From assembly GCA_037447655.1 (NCBI GenBank), contig JBBHKE010001088.1:1-20194 (forward strand): a stretch of 20,194 bases of DNA. The letters run 5' to 3'. Below the pieces are notes generated by a model. That model had not been told where the DNA came from. It searched no databases and worked only from the letters and a program-made list of their open reading frames with translations. This document shows positions 9,882 to 18,908 of this stretch, piece after piece (position 1 is the stretch's first letter; the number at the start of each line of letters is the position of its first letter). A program made the translations under genes and the position numbers. Origin of the DNA: Zygnema cylindricum. Taxonomy: Eukaryota; Streptophyta; Zygnematophyceae; Zygnematales; Zygnemataceae.

Positions 9882-10831
9882 TGGAACACAGAATTCAAGA
9901 AGCCTCTAGATAGTTTTTGACAAACCCCCTTTCAACTAAGATCACTGCTTCCCAAGCAGGCAAATAGACAATCTAGGTGCACCCCTATAGAGTCTGGACT
10001 CCCTTGAGCCTATAGCAAAAAGAGTCACTATAAATGCCCAACCAGGCGATAAGTTATGAAGTGGCACAGATGCCAATATTCATACAAGTCTGTTGAGAGA
10101 GAGGCGGCTACCTCCTCAATCCTCTAAGTTCTAAACCCTTCACAAAACCCCTATCTACTGATGTTGGAACCAATCAAAAGATTGTGTAGTACAGAAAGGT
10201 ACTATGACCAATGTCCTTTTTGTACAACCTGTGTACGACAAGGCTATAGAGTGGACGCTTGTCTCTTCCGGACTTGTTCTCATGCTTCTCGAGATTCCCG
10301 CTTCCCAATGTTATCTTGCCAAGTGGCGCCAGGTCATGTCACTTCCGAAAACCCCCAAAGTGCCCATTCTGGAATCTCGGCGATGACGCGTGCCGTTGGT
10401 CAAACACCACTTTTAATACTAGCCGTTGAAATTAATGTTCTGTCTGTCAATAAAAATATTCTAGCTGTTTCTATGTTACAGTTCCTACCAATGCATTAAT
10501 CGGCTCAATTCGATAGTACAAGTTTATATAATTATCACACCCTATGTATCCTAGCACTTTATTTCATACCACTATAGGAAAACGCTACCGGCTACCAGCT
10601 ACTGACTATAGGGACCAACATCAAATCCCTAGTTCGTCTGTCTTTTTACTAACAACTAGTTAGTCTACTTCCAGTCTGCAGAGGTCGTCATGGCTCCATC
10701 TCCCTCTCTTTCCTTCAGTGTCGGCAACAAGTATGTGGGCTAAATATAGGAGGTGGAAGCAGGCTGCCTATACTTCTTTTTTAATCTATTAAGACCTAGA
10801 AAAATACTCCATATATCTAGTGATATCATCA
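9862..10831 (-). repeat. 5' LTR of element A
   Basis: This 970-bp repeat aligns along its length with 2233-2764 plus 3947-4366. On the minus strand it starts TGATGATATC at 10831 and ends at 9862 with GAATTGAA, the final CA being mutated. GACAT follows at 10832-10836. The shared U3 block around GCCATGGC is degenerate here (about 10685-10695) and the TATA box has changed to TATGAATA. An ATG lies 20 bases before the end (9881-9879). Confidence 0.92.
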
Positions 10832-10836
10832 GACAT

Positions 10837-11198
10837 TGATTGTACGCCTCATTATTTATAACGGCACTATTTTAGAGTTCTAACGGAGATTCAAAAATTT
10901 CCTAAAATAATGTGAAGAATAATTAAGAATTATGTACTCTATTTTGAGTGATAAAGTCAAGATTTGGGGCAACAAAATTAACGTACAAAACGCTAATCGC
11001 GATTGGCGGTGTAGTCACTAGAGTGTGAAACATCAGTACAGTACACCACGAATCGTTTAGTAACGCAAATTCGGTTCCCCTAAATTTTGAAAAAAAATCT
11101 TAAATAGAATTAATAATTGGTTTTTTTTTTTACGCCTTTTAGGGTTCTTTCCAATTGGTGTAAATAACGAAAGTACATCTCATTTAAATAGTATGGTG
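10837..11198. other. AT-rich spacer between elements A and B
   Basis: I see no gene or repeat here. It is the remaining target DNA: its left edge joined position 2227 before A inserted, and its right edge joined 17673 before B inserted. Confidence 0.6.
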
Positions 11199-11203
11199 TA
11201 CGG
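11199..11203. repeat. Target-site duplication of element B (TACGG)
   Basis: TACGG directly precedes the 5' LTR and recurs at 17668-17672 directly after the 3' LTR, a perfect 5-bp duplication that defines the insertion. Confidence 0.92.
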
Positions 11204-12259
11204 TGTAGAAATTAATGGTACATTTTTAGTATTTTAAAGGTCTAAATAGAAAAATGTAAAGAAGCCGAGGCAGTCTACCTCTAACTTCTCTCTCCAACTC
11301 TCAAACTTGTCGCAGTCACTGAGAAATTGGAGAGGGAGCCAGAGCCATGGCTACCTAGGCTATCCAGAGGTTTACGGGAAATTTATATTAGTTAGGGTTT
11401 ATTTATGTAAAAGGAATGTGCCGGCGACACGAATTGATCCTTGTACATACCGGCCGGCAGACAAGAAGTAGCCGGTAGCCTTAGCCGTTAACTCTAGGAC
11501 TAACATTACGTAGTATATTGTTTGATAATTATTTAAACATGTAAACGTAGGAATAATCATTTAACTGTTATTGTTTACGGGATACATAGATCCGGTAATG
11601 TATCAGTACGGAATACGGTACGGGCAAGAAATTAATACCGCGCATTTATTTCTTAAGTGAAACGATTACCGCGCATGTATTTATTACGGCTAAGATTAAA
11701 TTCGAATCTAATCGGAGGGCCGGAATTAGCACCGAGATCGCAGAAGAAGATTTCGGCAGTTTGTGGCCATCGCCACATCGGATGACGCGTGGCGAAATTA
11801 CATTGGATCGTGGAATCTCCGGAGATTATGGCACCGAATCCGGATATGACATGTGTCGACATTAAGGCCATGTCGTACAATGTCCGTACATAAAGTACAC
11901 CGGCACCTGTACTTTTGCGTACGGAACTGTATTTTGATTGGTTCTGTACATCAGTAGATAGAGTCTGTGAGAGAGATAGGACTTAAAAAAAATTAGGAGA
12001 TAGGACCCTCTCTCCCAGAGAGCTTCTGTACAAAAGGTCAACTTTGACCCTCCATAACTTACTGCTCAGGGGAGCAAATTCAGAGATTCTTTTTGTTATC
12101 GACTCAGGGGAGTCTTGCCTTCACAAGAGTGCAAGTGGTCAAAGTTTTTGTCTGCCGGGGTGGCAGTTATTTTTGCTGAAACACAAAGGGGTCAGGATTA
12201 TCCTAGAGGCTTCTTGGAAGCTGTCCACTCTGAGGACTTATGGAGGTCTGAGAGTTTCA
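11204..12259 (+). repeat. 5' LTR of element B
   Basis: 1056 bp, TGTAGAAATT to GAGTTTCA, aligning along its length with 16611-17667 and 18909-19957. It has the conserved GCCATGGC block (11344-11351), a degenerate copy of the U3 palindrome (about 11636-11678), a CTCTCCCAGAGAG motif near 12008-12020 and a decayed promoter box just after it. An ATG at 12240-12242 begins the Gag frame. The codon at 12249 is TGA here but TCA in the 3' LTR. Confidence 0.95.
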
Positions 12260-13256
12260 GGTTATGGGCCCACCCTCTAGGGTACAAACCTTTAATGGAA
12301 ATGGCTTCATATACTGGGAAAGTATGATGATAGGAGCTCTATGCGAATAAAGGTTTTGGGGGATAGTGAGTGGACGGTTGGGGCGTCCATCAAGTCTTGG
12401 AATTCCTCCGGGGTTTGGAGGAAGCAGATTCACTAGGAAAGAGGATCCACCTTCAACGGATGAAACAAAAGAAAGAGAGGTGGTGGAAAAATGAAAGGAG
12501 AAGGAGACGACCACACCAATAGCAACTAGTTCGGCATTCATGTCACCTATTCCGAGGAACGAGGAGAATGATACTGAAACCTGGGACTTCAACAATATGG
12601 CGGCAAAGCACTTCATCCTACGCCATCTCACTCAAAGACTTGCATGTCCTCATTTGCAGGAAGAAACGGCATCCGATCCTTGGATAGCTCTCATAGAGAT
12701 GTACCGAAGTGGTACGATTCATCAATAACAGTTGGCTGATTAGAAAGTTAAGGAGTATGTATACAAAGGGGGAAATATGATGGATTTTTGCAATGAGCTT
12801 GCTACACTCTTCATGGAGCTAGAGAGTGCGGGAAAAGATTTTAGTGAAAAAGAAAAGGTTAATTGTTTACTAATGAAGTTAGTTGATGAGTTCGAGAACA
12901 TAGTCAACCGTGTGCAGGACTTCCCTGACTCATGGTGGATATGGAATCTAGTGGTAGGGATGATTCTCGTTCGAGAGAATACGATTGAGATCCGAAGGGG
13001 AGGAAAGAGTGGCCAAGCCTTGGCAAAAGCGACTGATTGGAGGAACAAGGATTCCCAAAAACCAGTCGGAAACTATGGGGGTAAGGAGCAGATAAAACAG
13101 GCCGGCGAGTTCGAACCAAGGGCTCCCAAATGTTTATGTCATTTTTGTAAGAAACCGGGGCACTATATGGCAGAGTGCACTAAGCTAACCGAGCTTCGGT
13201 TAAAGGAGGGTCAGACTGGTGGTTCCCCGAGAGGAAAGAAAAAGGCCCTTGTCACA
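12240..13256 (+). pseudogene. Element B gag (broken), starting inside the LTR
   Basis: Gag would assemble particles and package element RNA. I place the start at ATG 12240, 20 bases before the LTR end. The frame reads MEV, a stop at 12249, then EFQVMGPPS across the primer-binding site, then the typical copia Gag N-terminus (FNGNGFIYWESMM, RFWGIVSG). The ATG at 12264, inside the primer-binding site, is the alternative start in this copy. Later segments are HFILRHLTQ, YVYKGGNMMDF, LMKLVDEFENIVNRVQ, a basic region, and a CCHC zinc knuckle CHFCKKPGHYMAEC (13137-13178, CX2CX4HX4C, intact). In-frame stops lie at 12249, 12348, 12492, 12726 and 12741. The CAG glutamine codon of A at the position of 12741 suggests a C-to-T change there. 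The stop at 13257 separates gag from the acidic linker. Confidence 0.9.
12260..12274 (+). other. Primer-binding site matching the initiator tRNA-Met anticodon arm
   Basis: GGTTATGGGCCCACC begins directly after the LTR. It is the reverse complement of the anticodon arm of plant initiator tRNA-Met (GGTGGGCCCATAACC, recalled from memory), not of the tRNA 3' end, which would give a site starting TGG. Drosophila copia primes from a 5' half of this tRNA in the same way. The ATG within it pairs with the tRNA anticodon and is in frame with Gag. Confidence 0.85.
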
Positions 13257-13259
13257 TAG

Positions 13260-13943
13260 GTACTTGAGGCGGAATCCGAGGACGAGGACGATGAGCTCCT
13301 TTTGGAAGAGGAGTTGGAGGCGAAAAATGAGGTCGAAATTCCACGAAGGCAGAAATGTGCTTACGGTGGATAGAAAGGTGAAGCAGGCTGGATTATAGAT
13401 TCAGGTGCCTCAATGCACATGTGTAAGGATAGGCACTTGTTCACTAAGATAAGAAAGATTCCCACCGTAGAGATAGAGTACGGGGATGGGAGGATAGTCA
13501 CCACTACTCTTGTAGGATCGGTAGATGTGAAAGTGTTAGTAGAAGGAAAGACATCCATATTAACATTCTCCGATGTATTGTTTATTCTGGAGCTGAACAA
13601 AAATCTTATCTTCCCATCAGTATTAGATGATAAGGATTTTTTCACTAGCACTAGGAAAGGAGTTTTTACTGCTAGTTTTGAGGAGGATGTCTTTTTCATT
13701 GCTGAGAAAGGTAGCCATTGGATGTTTAGGCTGATTTTAAGTAATGAAACAAAGAAACTTTATTATGCTGGTGTTCATGATATTATGCTGTGGCATAAGA
13801 GGCTTGGGCATGTGAATCTAGACAAGCTAAGAGAGATGAAAAAGATGGGAGTGGTGAAAGGGATTAAAATTAGTGAGAATGATAATATAAGTGATTGTAG
13901 TGGATGTGCTCAAGGTAAAGCATATAGATTACCCTTTCCTAAA
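13260..13943 (+). pseudogene. Element B protease and GAG-pre-integrase region
   Basis: After the stop at 13257 an acidic linker runs to a second stop at 13371. The aspartic protease follows, with active site WIIDSGAS (catalytic aspartate codon 13398-13400, intact), and KIPTVEIEYGDGRIV, which matches A's KIPTVEIENEDRKVV. The segment ends with the integrase zinc-binding part, LWHKRLGHVNLDKL and CSGCAQGKAYRLPF (HHCC), just before the stop at 13944. The protease would process the Gag-Pol polyprotein in the particle. At 13257 element A has a glutamine codon, so the stop is a secondary mutation and the family had a continuous gag-pol frame. Confidence 0.93.
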
Positions 13944-13946
13944 TAA

Positions 13947-14684
13947 GCCACCTATAAGGGAGAAAAAAATCTAGATCTAGTACACACAGATATTTGGGGA
14001 CCGGCTAAAGTGCCCTCACCCGGGGGGAAGATATTTATGATGACTATAACTGATGATTGGTCTCGGTATTTCCGGGTGTATTTTTTGAAAAACAAGTCAG
14101 AAGCTCAGGATTGTTTTTGACAATATAAAGCGTGGAGCGAAAAACTCCATGAAACTCCAATCAAAAGAGTAAGCAGTGACAATGGTGGAGAGTATACTTC
14201 TAACCAGTTTGAGGATTTTCTGAGGGAAGATGGGGTCCAACACCAAAAGAAAGTTCCAGAAAATCTGGAACAGAATGGGGTAGCTGAAAGATTAAATGGA
14301 ACACTAAGTGAAAGTGCTAGAAGTATGTTGTCAGATAAGAATATAGGAAAAAGGTTTTGGGCAGAAGCAATGAACTGTGCTAATAACCTCAAGAATAGAG
14401 TTCTTACTTCAGCTATAAAAGATCAAACACCTTATGAGAGATGGACAGGCCCGAAACCAGACATATCTCACTTAAAGGTTTTCGGCAGTCAAGTATTCAG
14501 TCTAGATACTGATCGGTCCAATTGGAAGCTAGATCCTAAAGGAAAACCGGGATACTTATTAGGATATGATGAGGATGTTAAAGGATATAGAGTTTATGAT
14601 CTAAAAAGGGAAGATATAATCTTAGTAAAATATCTATTAGTTATGGATGAAGGAAAGTTTGTGGATCCCTTCAAATATACGAAG
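13947..14684 (+). pseudogene. Element B integrase core and C-terminus (broken)
   Basis: Integrase joins the cDNA ends to target DNA. The full D,D-35-E set is present: HTDIWGP (aspartate codon 13989-13991), SSDNGGEY (14178-14180) and the glutamate of NGVAERLN (14286-14288), with 35 residues between the last two. LKVFGSQVF and PGYLLGYDEDVKGYRVYDL, typical of the copia integrase C-terminal part, follow. One stop interrupts the core (14118-14120) and another ends this open stretch at 14685. The 5-bp target duplication agrees with a copia integrase. The active-site residues survive, unlike those in element A. Confidence 0.93.
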
Positions 14685-14687
14685 TGA

Positions 14688-16046
14688 GTAAAAATCAGAT
14701 TTGAGTCAAAAAATTCCGATGACTTTGAGCTTCCTAACTATCCAAGTTTTAGAGAAGATGACATTCTTGCAGGTACAAATCAGACTGAAAAGGACTCGGC
14801 TGTGGAAACTCCAGTGACAACTCTACCCGAAGGAGAAGACGTGGTGGAAATTGATACGGAATCAAGGGATAGGGGAGAAGCCGAGTTTGTTTGAAAGAAT
14901 CAACGAGAACCATCTATTCAGGCCTCAGATTTTGAGGGGGGAAGGAGAAGTAGCAAAAGATTGCAAGAAAAACAGGTTAATAACAAGGTAACTAAACTAT
15001 CTCATCAAGATGAACCTCAAACTTATGGAGAGGGGATGACTTGTCCAGAAAGAAACTGGTGGAAGACAGCCATAAATGAGGAGATGGCCTCAATTATGGC
15101 AGCCGATACTTGGGAGCTGGTGGATTGTCCACCTAACCTAAAACCAATCGGTTGTAAGTGGTTTTTCAAATTAAAAATGAACCCAGATAACATAATCGAG
15201 CACTACAAGGCCTGATTAGTGGCAAAGGGATTTACACAAAAAGAGGGAATTGACTACGAGGAAACTTTTGCCCCGGTGGTCAGATTTCCCTCCGTCCGCA
15301 TACTTCTTAGTTTAGCAGTAGCGGAAGGCATGAAAGTGCATCAGATGGACATCAAGTCAGCCTTTTTGCATGGAGAATTAGAAGAGGAGATCTTTATGCG
15401 ACAACTCGAAGGTTTTGTGGAGGAAGGAGAGGAGAGTAAGGTATGCCGGCTGATTAAATCTCTTTATGGTTTGAAACAGGCGCCTCGACAATGGAATAAG
15501 AAGCTTGATGAGTTTCTTACCGGTCTGGGATATATTCGGATCAGCTCAGATCACTCAATCTATGTTTTCGAAGATGAGGAAGGTTTTATATTTATTGCAA
15601 TTTATGTTGATGATTTGCTTGTTTTAAGTAAATCAATGGAAAAAATTAATAAACTGAAAACCGATCTTAAGGGGAGATTTGAAATGAAGGATATGGGAGA
15701 AGCAAAATATATTATGGGAATTCAAGTAGAGAGAGACCGAAAAAGGAAAATTATAAGACTGACTCAAAAAGAAGCAGTAGGGAACATGCTTGAAAAATTT
15801 CAAATGGATAAAGCTAATAGTTGTACAACTCCAATGGAGTTGAAGAAGGGAAGTGAGGAGAGTGAGGAAGAAGGAGTCATAGTCTTAGAGGAGGAATTAT
15901 CTCCTGAAGAACAGAAGTTCATGCAGACTATTCCTTACAGGCAAGTAGTGGGAAGTCTAATCTATTTTATGAATTCTACCCGGCCGGATTTAGCTGCAGC
16001 TGTAGGAGTGCTGAGTAGAAGTCTAAATGCTCCCACTAAGAAGGAT
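14688..16046 (+). pseudogene. Element B reverse transcriptase (broken)
   Basis: A linker (14688-14960, stop at 14892) leads to the reverse transcriptase. Recognisable blocks are EEMASIMAADTWELVD, PIGCKWFFKLK, LVAKGFTQKEGIDYEETFAPVV, QMDIKSAFLHGELEEEIFM (first catalytic aspartate codon 15348-15350), SLYGLKQAPRQWNKKLDEF and IYVDDLLVLSK (YVDD at 15603-15614). After the stop at 15216, which replaces an arginine codon in A (CGG), 276 codons are open to 16046. That open part includes the connection to RNase H (IPYRQVVGSLIYFMNSTRPDLAAAVGVLSR). The stop at 16047 is TAG where A has tryptophan TGG. Apart from the two stops the domain looks complete. Confidence 0.95.
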
Positions 16047-16049
16047 TAG

Positions 16050-16597
16050 GAGGCAGCTAAGAGAGTCCTTAGATATTTGATAGGAACTAGGGATCTATGG
16101 TTGCATTTGGGTGGGGAGAATTCGACATCACTACTTGGAGTGATGCCAGTTATGGTGATGCTCGAATGAGAAGATGCACTTCTGGATATGTATTATATGT
16201 GGGTGATGGGGCTTGCTGTTGGAGTAGCAAACAACAAAAGGTTATTGCTCAGTCCACCATGGTGGCTGAGTATATGGCCTCTTGCTCTGCTATAAAAGAA
16301 TTGATGTGGGTCAAGTCTTTGCTTGGTGAGCTTGGTCACCTTAAGAGTGGTGTGCATAAAATATTTTGTGATAATCAAGCAGCAATCGCTATTTCTGCCA
16401 ATCCTAAACATCATTTTAAAGCCAAACACATGGACATCAGACTCAGCTTTGTTAGAGAGAAAATAGAAAACAAAATAATCAGTTTAGAGTACAGACCAAA
16501 TAAAGAGATGGTAGCAGATATGATGACCAAACCTGTGCCTTCCCCTAAGCTAATTTTCTGCAGGGAGAAGTGCGGTCTGAAATTAAAGATTGACTAG
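16050..16597 (+). pseudogene. Element B RNase H (single-base frameshift)
   Basis: The last domain of Pol. The first part (EAAKRVLRYLIGTRDLWLHLGGEN) stays in the frame of the rest of Pol. One base is missing near 16123 compared with element A, after which the frame shifts and 166 codons are open from 16097. These include WSDASYGD (catalytic aspartate codon 16142-16144), STMVAEYMASCSAIKELMWV with the conserved glutamate, and FCDNQAAIAI (aspartate codon 16370-16372). It ends KHHFKAKHMDIRLSFV, MMTKPVPSPK and CREKCGLKLKID, with a stop 13 bases before the 3' LTR. Only the polypurine tract separates the coding end from the LTR. Confidence 0.94.
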
Positions 16598-16610
16598 AAA
16601 ATAAGGGGAG
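16598..16610 (+). other. Polypurine tract of element B
   Basis: AAAATAAGGGGAG lies between the pol stop codon and the TGTAG start of the 3' LTR. The same sequence precedes the LTR at 18909. It would prime plus-strand synthesis. Confidence 0.88.
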
Positions 16611-17667
16611 TGTAGAAATTAATGGTACATTTTTAGTATTTTCTAGGTCTAAATAGAAATATAGAAAGAAGCCGAGGGAGTCTACCTCTAACTTCTTTCT
16701 CCAACTCTCAAACTTGTCGCAATCACTGAGAAATTGGAGAGGGAGCTAGAGCCATGGCTACCTAGGCTATCCAGAGGTTTACAGGAAATTTATATTAGTA
16801 AGGGTTTATTTATTTTAAAAGAATGTGTCGGCGACACGCATTGATCCTTGTACCTACCGGCCGGCGGACAAGAAGTAGCCGGTAGCCTTAGCCGTTAACT
16901 TTAACACTAACATTACGAAGTATATTGTTTGATAATTATTTAAACATGTAAACGTAGGAATAATAATTTAACTGTTATTGTTTACGGGATACATAGATCC
17001 GGTAATGTATCAGTACGGAACACGGTACGGGCAAGAAATCAATAGCGCGCATTTATTTCTTAAGTGAAACGAATACCGCGCATGAATTAATTATGGCTAC
17101 GATTAAATTCGAATCTAATCGGACGGCCGAAATTAGCGCCGAGATCGCAGAAGAAGATTTCGGCGGTTTGTGGCCATCGCCACATTAGATGACCCTTGGC
17201 GAAATTACATTGGATCTTGGAATCTCCGGAGATTATGGCACCGAATCCGGATATTGACATGTGTCGACATTTAGGCCATGTCGTACAATGTCTGTACATA
17301 AAGTACATTGGCAGCTGTACTTTTGCGTACGGAACTGTATTCTGATTCGTTCCGTACATCAGTAGATAGAGTCTGTAAGAGAGATAAGACTTAGAAAAAA
17401 ATAGGAGATAGGACCCTCTCTCCTAGAGAGCTTCTGTACAAAAGGTCAACTTTGACCCTCCATAACTTACTGCTCAGGGGAGAAAATTCAGAGATTCTTT
17501 TTGCTATCGACTCAGGGGAGTCTTGCCTTCACAAGGGTGCAGGTGGTCAGAGTTTTTGTCTGCCAGGGTGGCAGTTATTTTTGCTGAAGCACACAGGGGT
17601 TAGGATTATCCTGGAGGCTTCTTGGAAGCTGTCCACTCTAAGGACTTATGGAGGTCTCAGAGTTTCA
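16611..17667 (+). repeat. 3' LTR of element B
   Basis: 1057 bp, the partner of 11204-12259, followed by TACGG at 17668-17672. It has GCCATGGC at 16751-16758, the degraded U3 palindrome at about 17042-17084, and the in-phase ATG 20 bases before its end (17648-17650), followed here by TCA rather than the TGA of the 5' copy. Confidence 0.95.
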
Positions 17668-17672
17668 TACGG

Positions 17673-18594
17673 TTATTGTTAGATTATACAAAATTGTACC
17701 TTTTTAAATGAAGAAGTTCAATAAACGATTTAAAGTAATCGCACCTGCATGGGAACGCGCGCTCTAAAAACAGGATGCAACCGGGTCGCAAACAATCACG
17801 TTCGCACATTTTTGTACGACAACCGCGTGGTTCGCCGTGTGAACATCATACATTGTCACATATGAAAAGTCAAATTTTCTCAATAAATAAGTAGAACTGA
17901 ATCAAATGTCAAGCCAACGTATGACTGTGAACTTTGATATTTATAGTTTTCATTTTAACTAAGGTTTCTGTATGCAATTACATATATGTTAATTCTATTC
18001 AAGTGTTTTGGTTAATTTAGCATTAAAATTTACCCTAGTACAATGCCAATAGCCCCATTTACCATAAAAGTTTACTCTATTATGGTGCCAATTTACGAAA
18101 TGACCATAAAATATAGTAAATACACACTTTAATATAGGGTTCAAGTGCCAAACGGACCACAAATTATAGTGAATAATTCAAATAAATAGAATAAAAGTAC
18201 AACATTTGGCGTTGGTGATATTTGGGGCGAGGTAACGTCAAATGCGGACAGTCCAAAAAAAAGATTGGTTTTGGACGAATCATAACCAACCATTCTTTTT
18301 TTTTCTTAATGTTTGTGCCGTCATTCTGACAAATTTTTAGTCGTTTCAACGAAAAGCATGTGAAAGCTCCGCCGCCAGTTTCATTTCACCTCCATGAATT
18401 CCATTTCACGAACGCTAATGACTTACCGTCGTTTTCTAACCTTTTTAAACAATGTGCACCTGAAAAAGCAACCCATCCACCTCAAATGTCACAAGGGCGG
18501 CTTTGTTGGTAATGCGGTTTTCAATTTCCTATTGTTGCTTGACATGAGATGCATCTCCCATGCTTCATTTTTGCTTTATTTTTTGCACCATTGT
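17673..18594. other. Unassigned AT-rich region
   Basis: No protein, RNA gene or transposon terminus is recognised. Open frames are short and unconvincing. It follows the B insertion site and is AT-rich, with some GC-containing patches around 17750-17840. It may be host intergenic DNA or the interior of the element whose 3' LTR starts at 18909. Confidence 0.5.
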
Positions 18595-18825
18595 TGTCTT
18601 TTCCTGTTCCACCCACCCCGTTTCCTCCACTTCCCCCTAACCCTTCGGTGAAAATCACTCCCTCTCACGGTTGGCGTGTCCCTCTCCCTCTCCATATCCG
18701 TCGCCTCTCTATCTCCCTCTATGTTTGCCTCCTCCCCACCTTCCCCTTTTCCCTTCTCTCGAACCTACCTATGTCGATCTCCCTCTTGCCCCCCTCTATT
18801 CCTTGAAAACGTCGCTCCCTCTCAT
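18595..18825. other. Pyrimidine-rich tract next to a retroelement end
   Basis: The plus strand is dominated by C and T (runs such as CCCTCTCCCTCTCC near 18690-18705), unlike the rest of the window. Plant 5' untranslated regions and promoter Y patches often look like this. Its open frames are proline/serine/leucine-rich because of the composition and are not taken as genes. It meets homology to the B pol end at about 18826, so it marks a junction: captured host sequence, a deletion breakpoint or a recombination point. Confidence 0.45.
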
Positions 18826-18908
18826 TTTCCAAGTCTTGCTTTCCAAGTTAATTTTTTGCAGGGAGAAGTGTGGTCTGAAATTAAAGATTGACTAGAAAAT
18901 AAGGGGAG
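18826..18908 (+). pseudogene. Remnant of a B-family pol 3' end and polypurine tract
   Basis: Homology to element B begins gradually around 18826 and is clear from about 18842. The frame encodes KLIFCREKCGLKLKID and stops at 18893-18895, as in B, and AAAATAAGGGGAG precedes the LTR. The LTR that follows is therefore a 3' LTR of a separate element, not a solo LTR. Everything upstream of these few codons is missing or replaced. Confidence 0.88.

Larger units (their letters stand above)
2233..10831 (-). mobile_element. Element A: decayed Ty1/copia LTR retrotransposon with nested insertions
   Basis: This is a full-length but non-functional copia element on the minus strand. From its 5' side it has: LTR 9862-10831, primer-binding site 9847-9861, gag, protease, integrase, reverse transcriptase, RNase H, polypurine tract 4367-4377 and LTR 2233-4366. 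The LTRs have TG...CA ends (the 5' copy has a mutated final CA), and GACAT flanks the element. It spans 8599 bases. Removing the solo LTR (2770-3941) and the insertion at 5229-6367, each with one duplicated target site, leaves about 6278 bases, close to element B's 6464. The LTRs differ at roughly one base in seven by eye, clearly more than B's, so A is the older insertion. Its coding region has many stops and frameshifts, plus lost catalytic residues in protease and integrase. Confidence 0.93.
11204..17667 (+). mobile_element. Element B: full-length Ty1/copia LTR retrotransposon, coding region decayed
   Basis: A complete 6464-bp copia element: LTR 11204-12259, primer-binding site 12260-12274, one Gag-Pol frame 12240-16597, polypurine tract 16598-16610 and LTR 16611-17667, flanked by TACGG. 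Domain order Gag, protease, integrase, RT, RNase H is the copia order. The frame stays the same from 12240 to about 16120 and shifts once, by a one-base loss near 16123. I count 13 in-frame stops, at 12249, 12348, 12492, 12726, 12741, 13257, 13371, 13944, 14118, 14685, 14892, 15216 and 16047. The LTRs differ at roughly one base in twenty by eye, so it is younger than A. Its LTRs belong to the same family as 18909-19957. Confidence 0.95.

Noticed and set aside
9489-9920. 143-codon plus-strand open frame
   Set aside because: It is the reverse complement of element A's gag N-terminus and LTR end; the minus-strand reading is the homologous one.
11191-11203. Several TACGG motifs near and inside the B LTRs as a possible repeated signal
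   Set aside because: The copies at 11199 and 17668 are the target duplication; the others are scattered in U3 and do not form an array.
12904-13119. Minus-strand open frames opposite element B gag
   Set aside because: They are shadows of the plus-strand Gag frame, which has the zinc knuckle and matches element A.
18549-18806. 85-codon open frame rich in proline, serine and leucine
   Set aside because: It follows from the pyrimidine-rich composition; several frames are open over the same stretch and none shows a domain.
18833-18866. Possible 3' splice site (pyrimidine-rich tract followed by TTTTTTGCAG)
   Set aside because: TTTTCTGCAGG occurs in element B at the same place as coding sequence for IFCRE, so the match is explained by pol homology.
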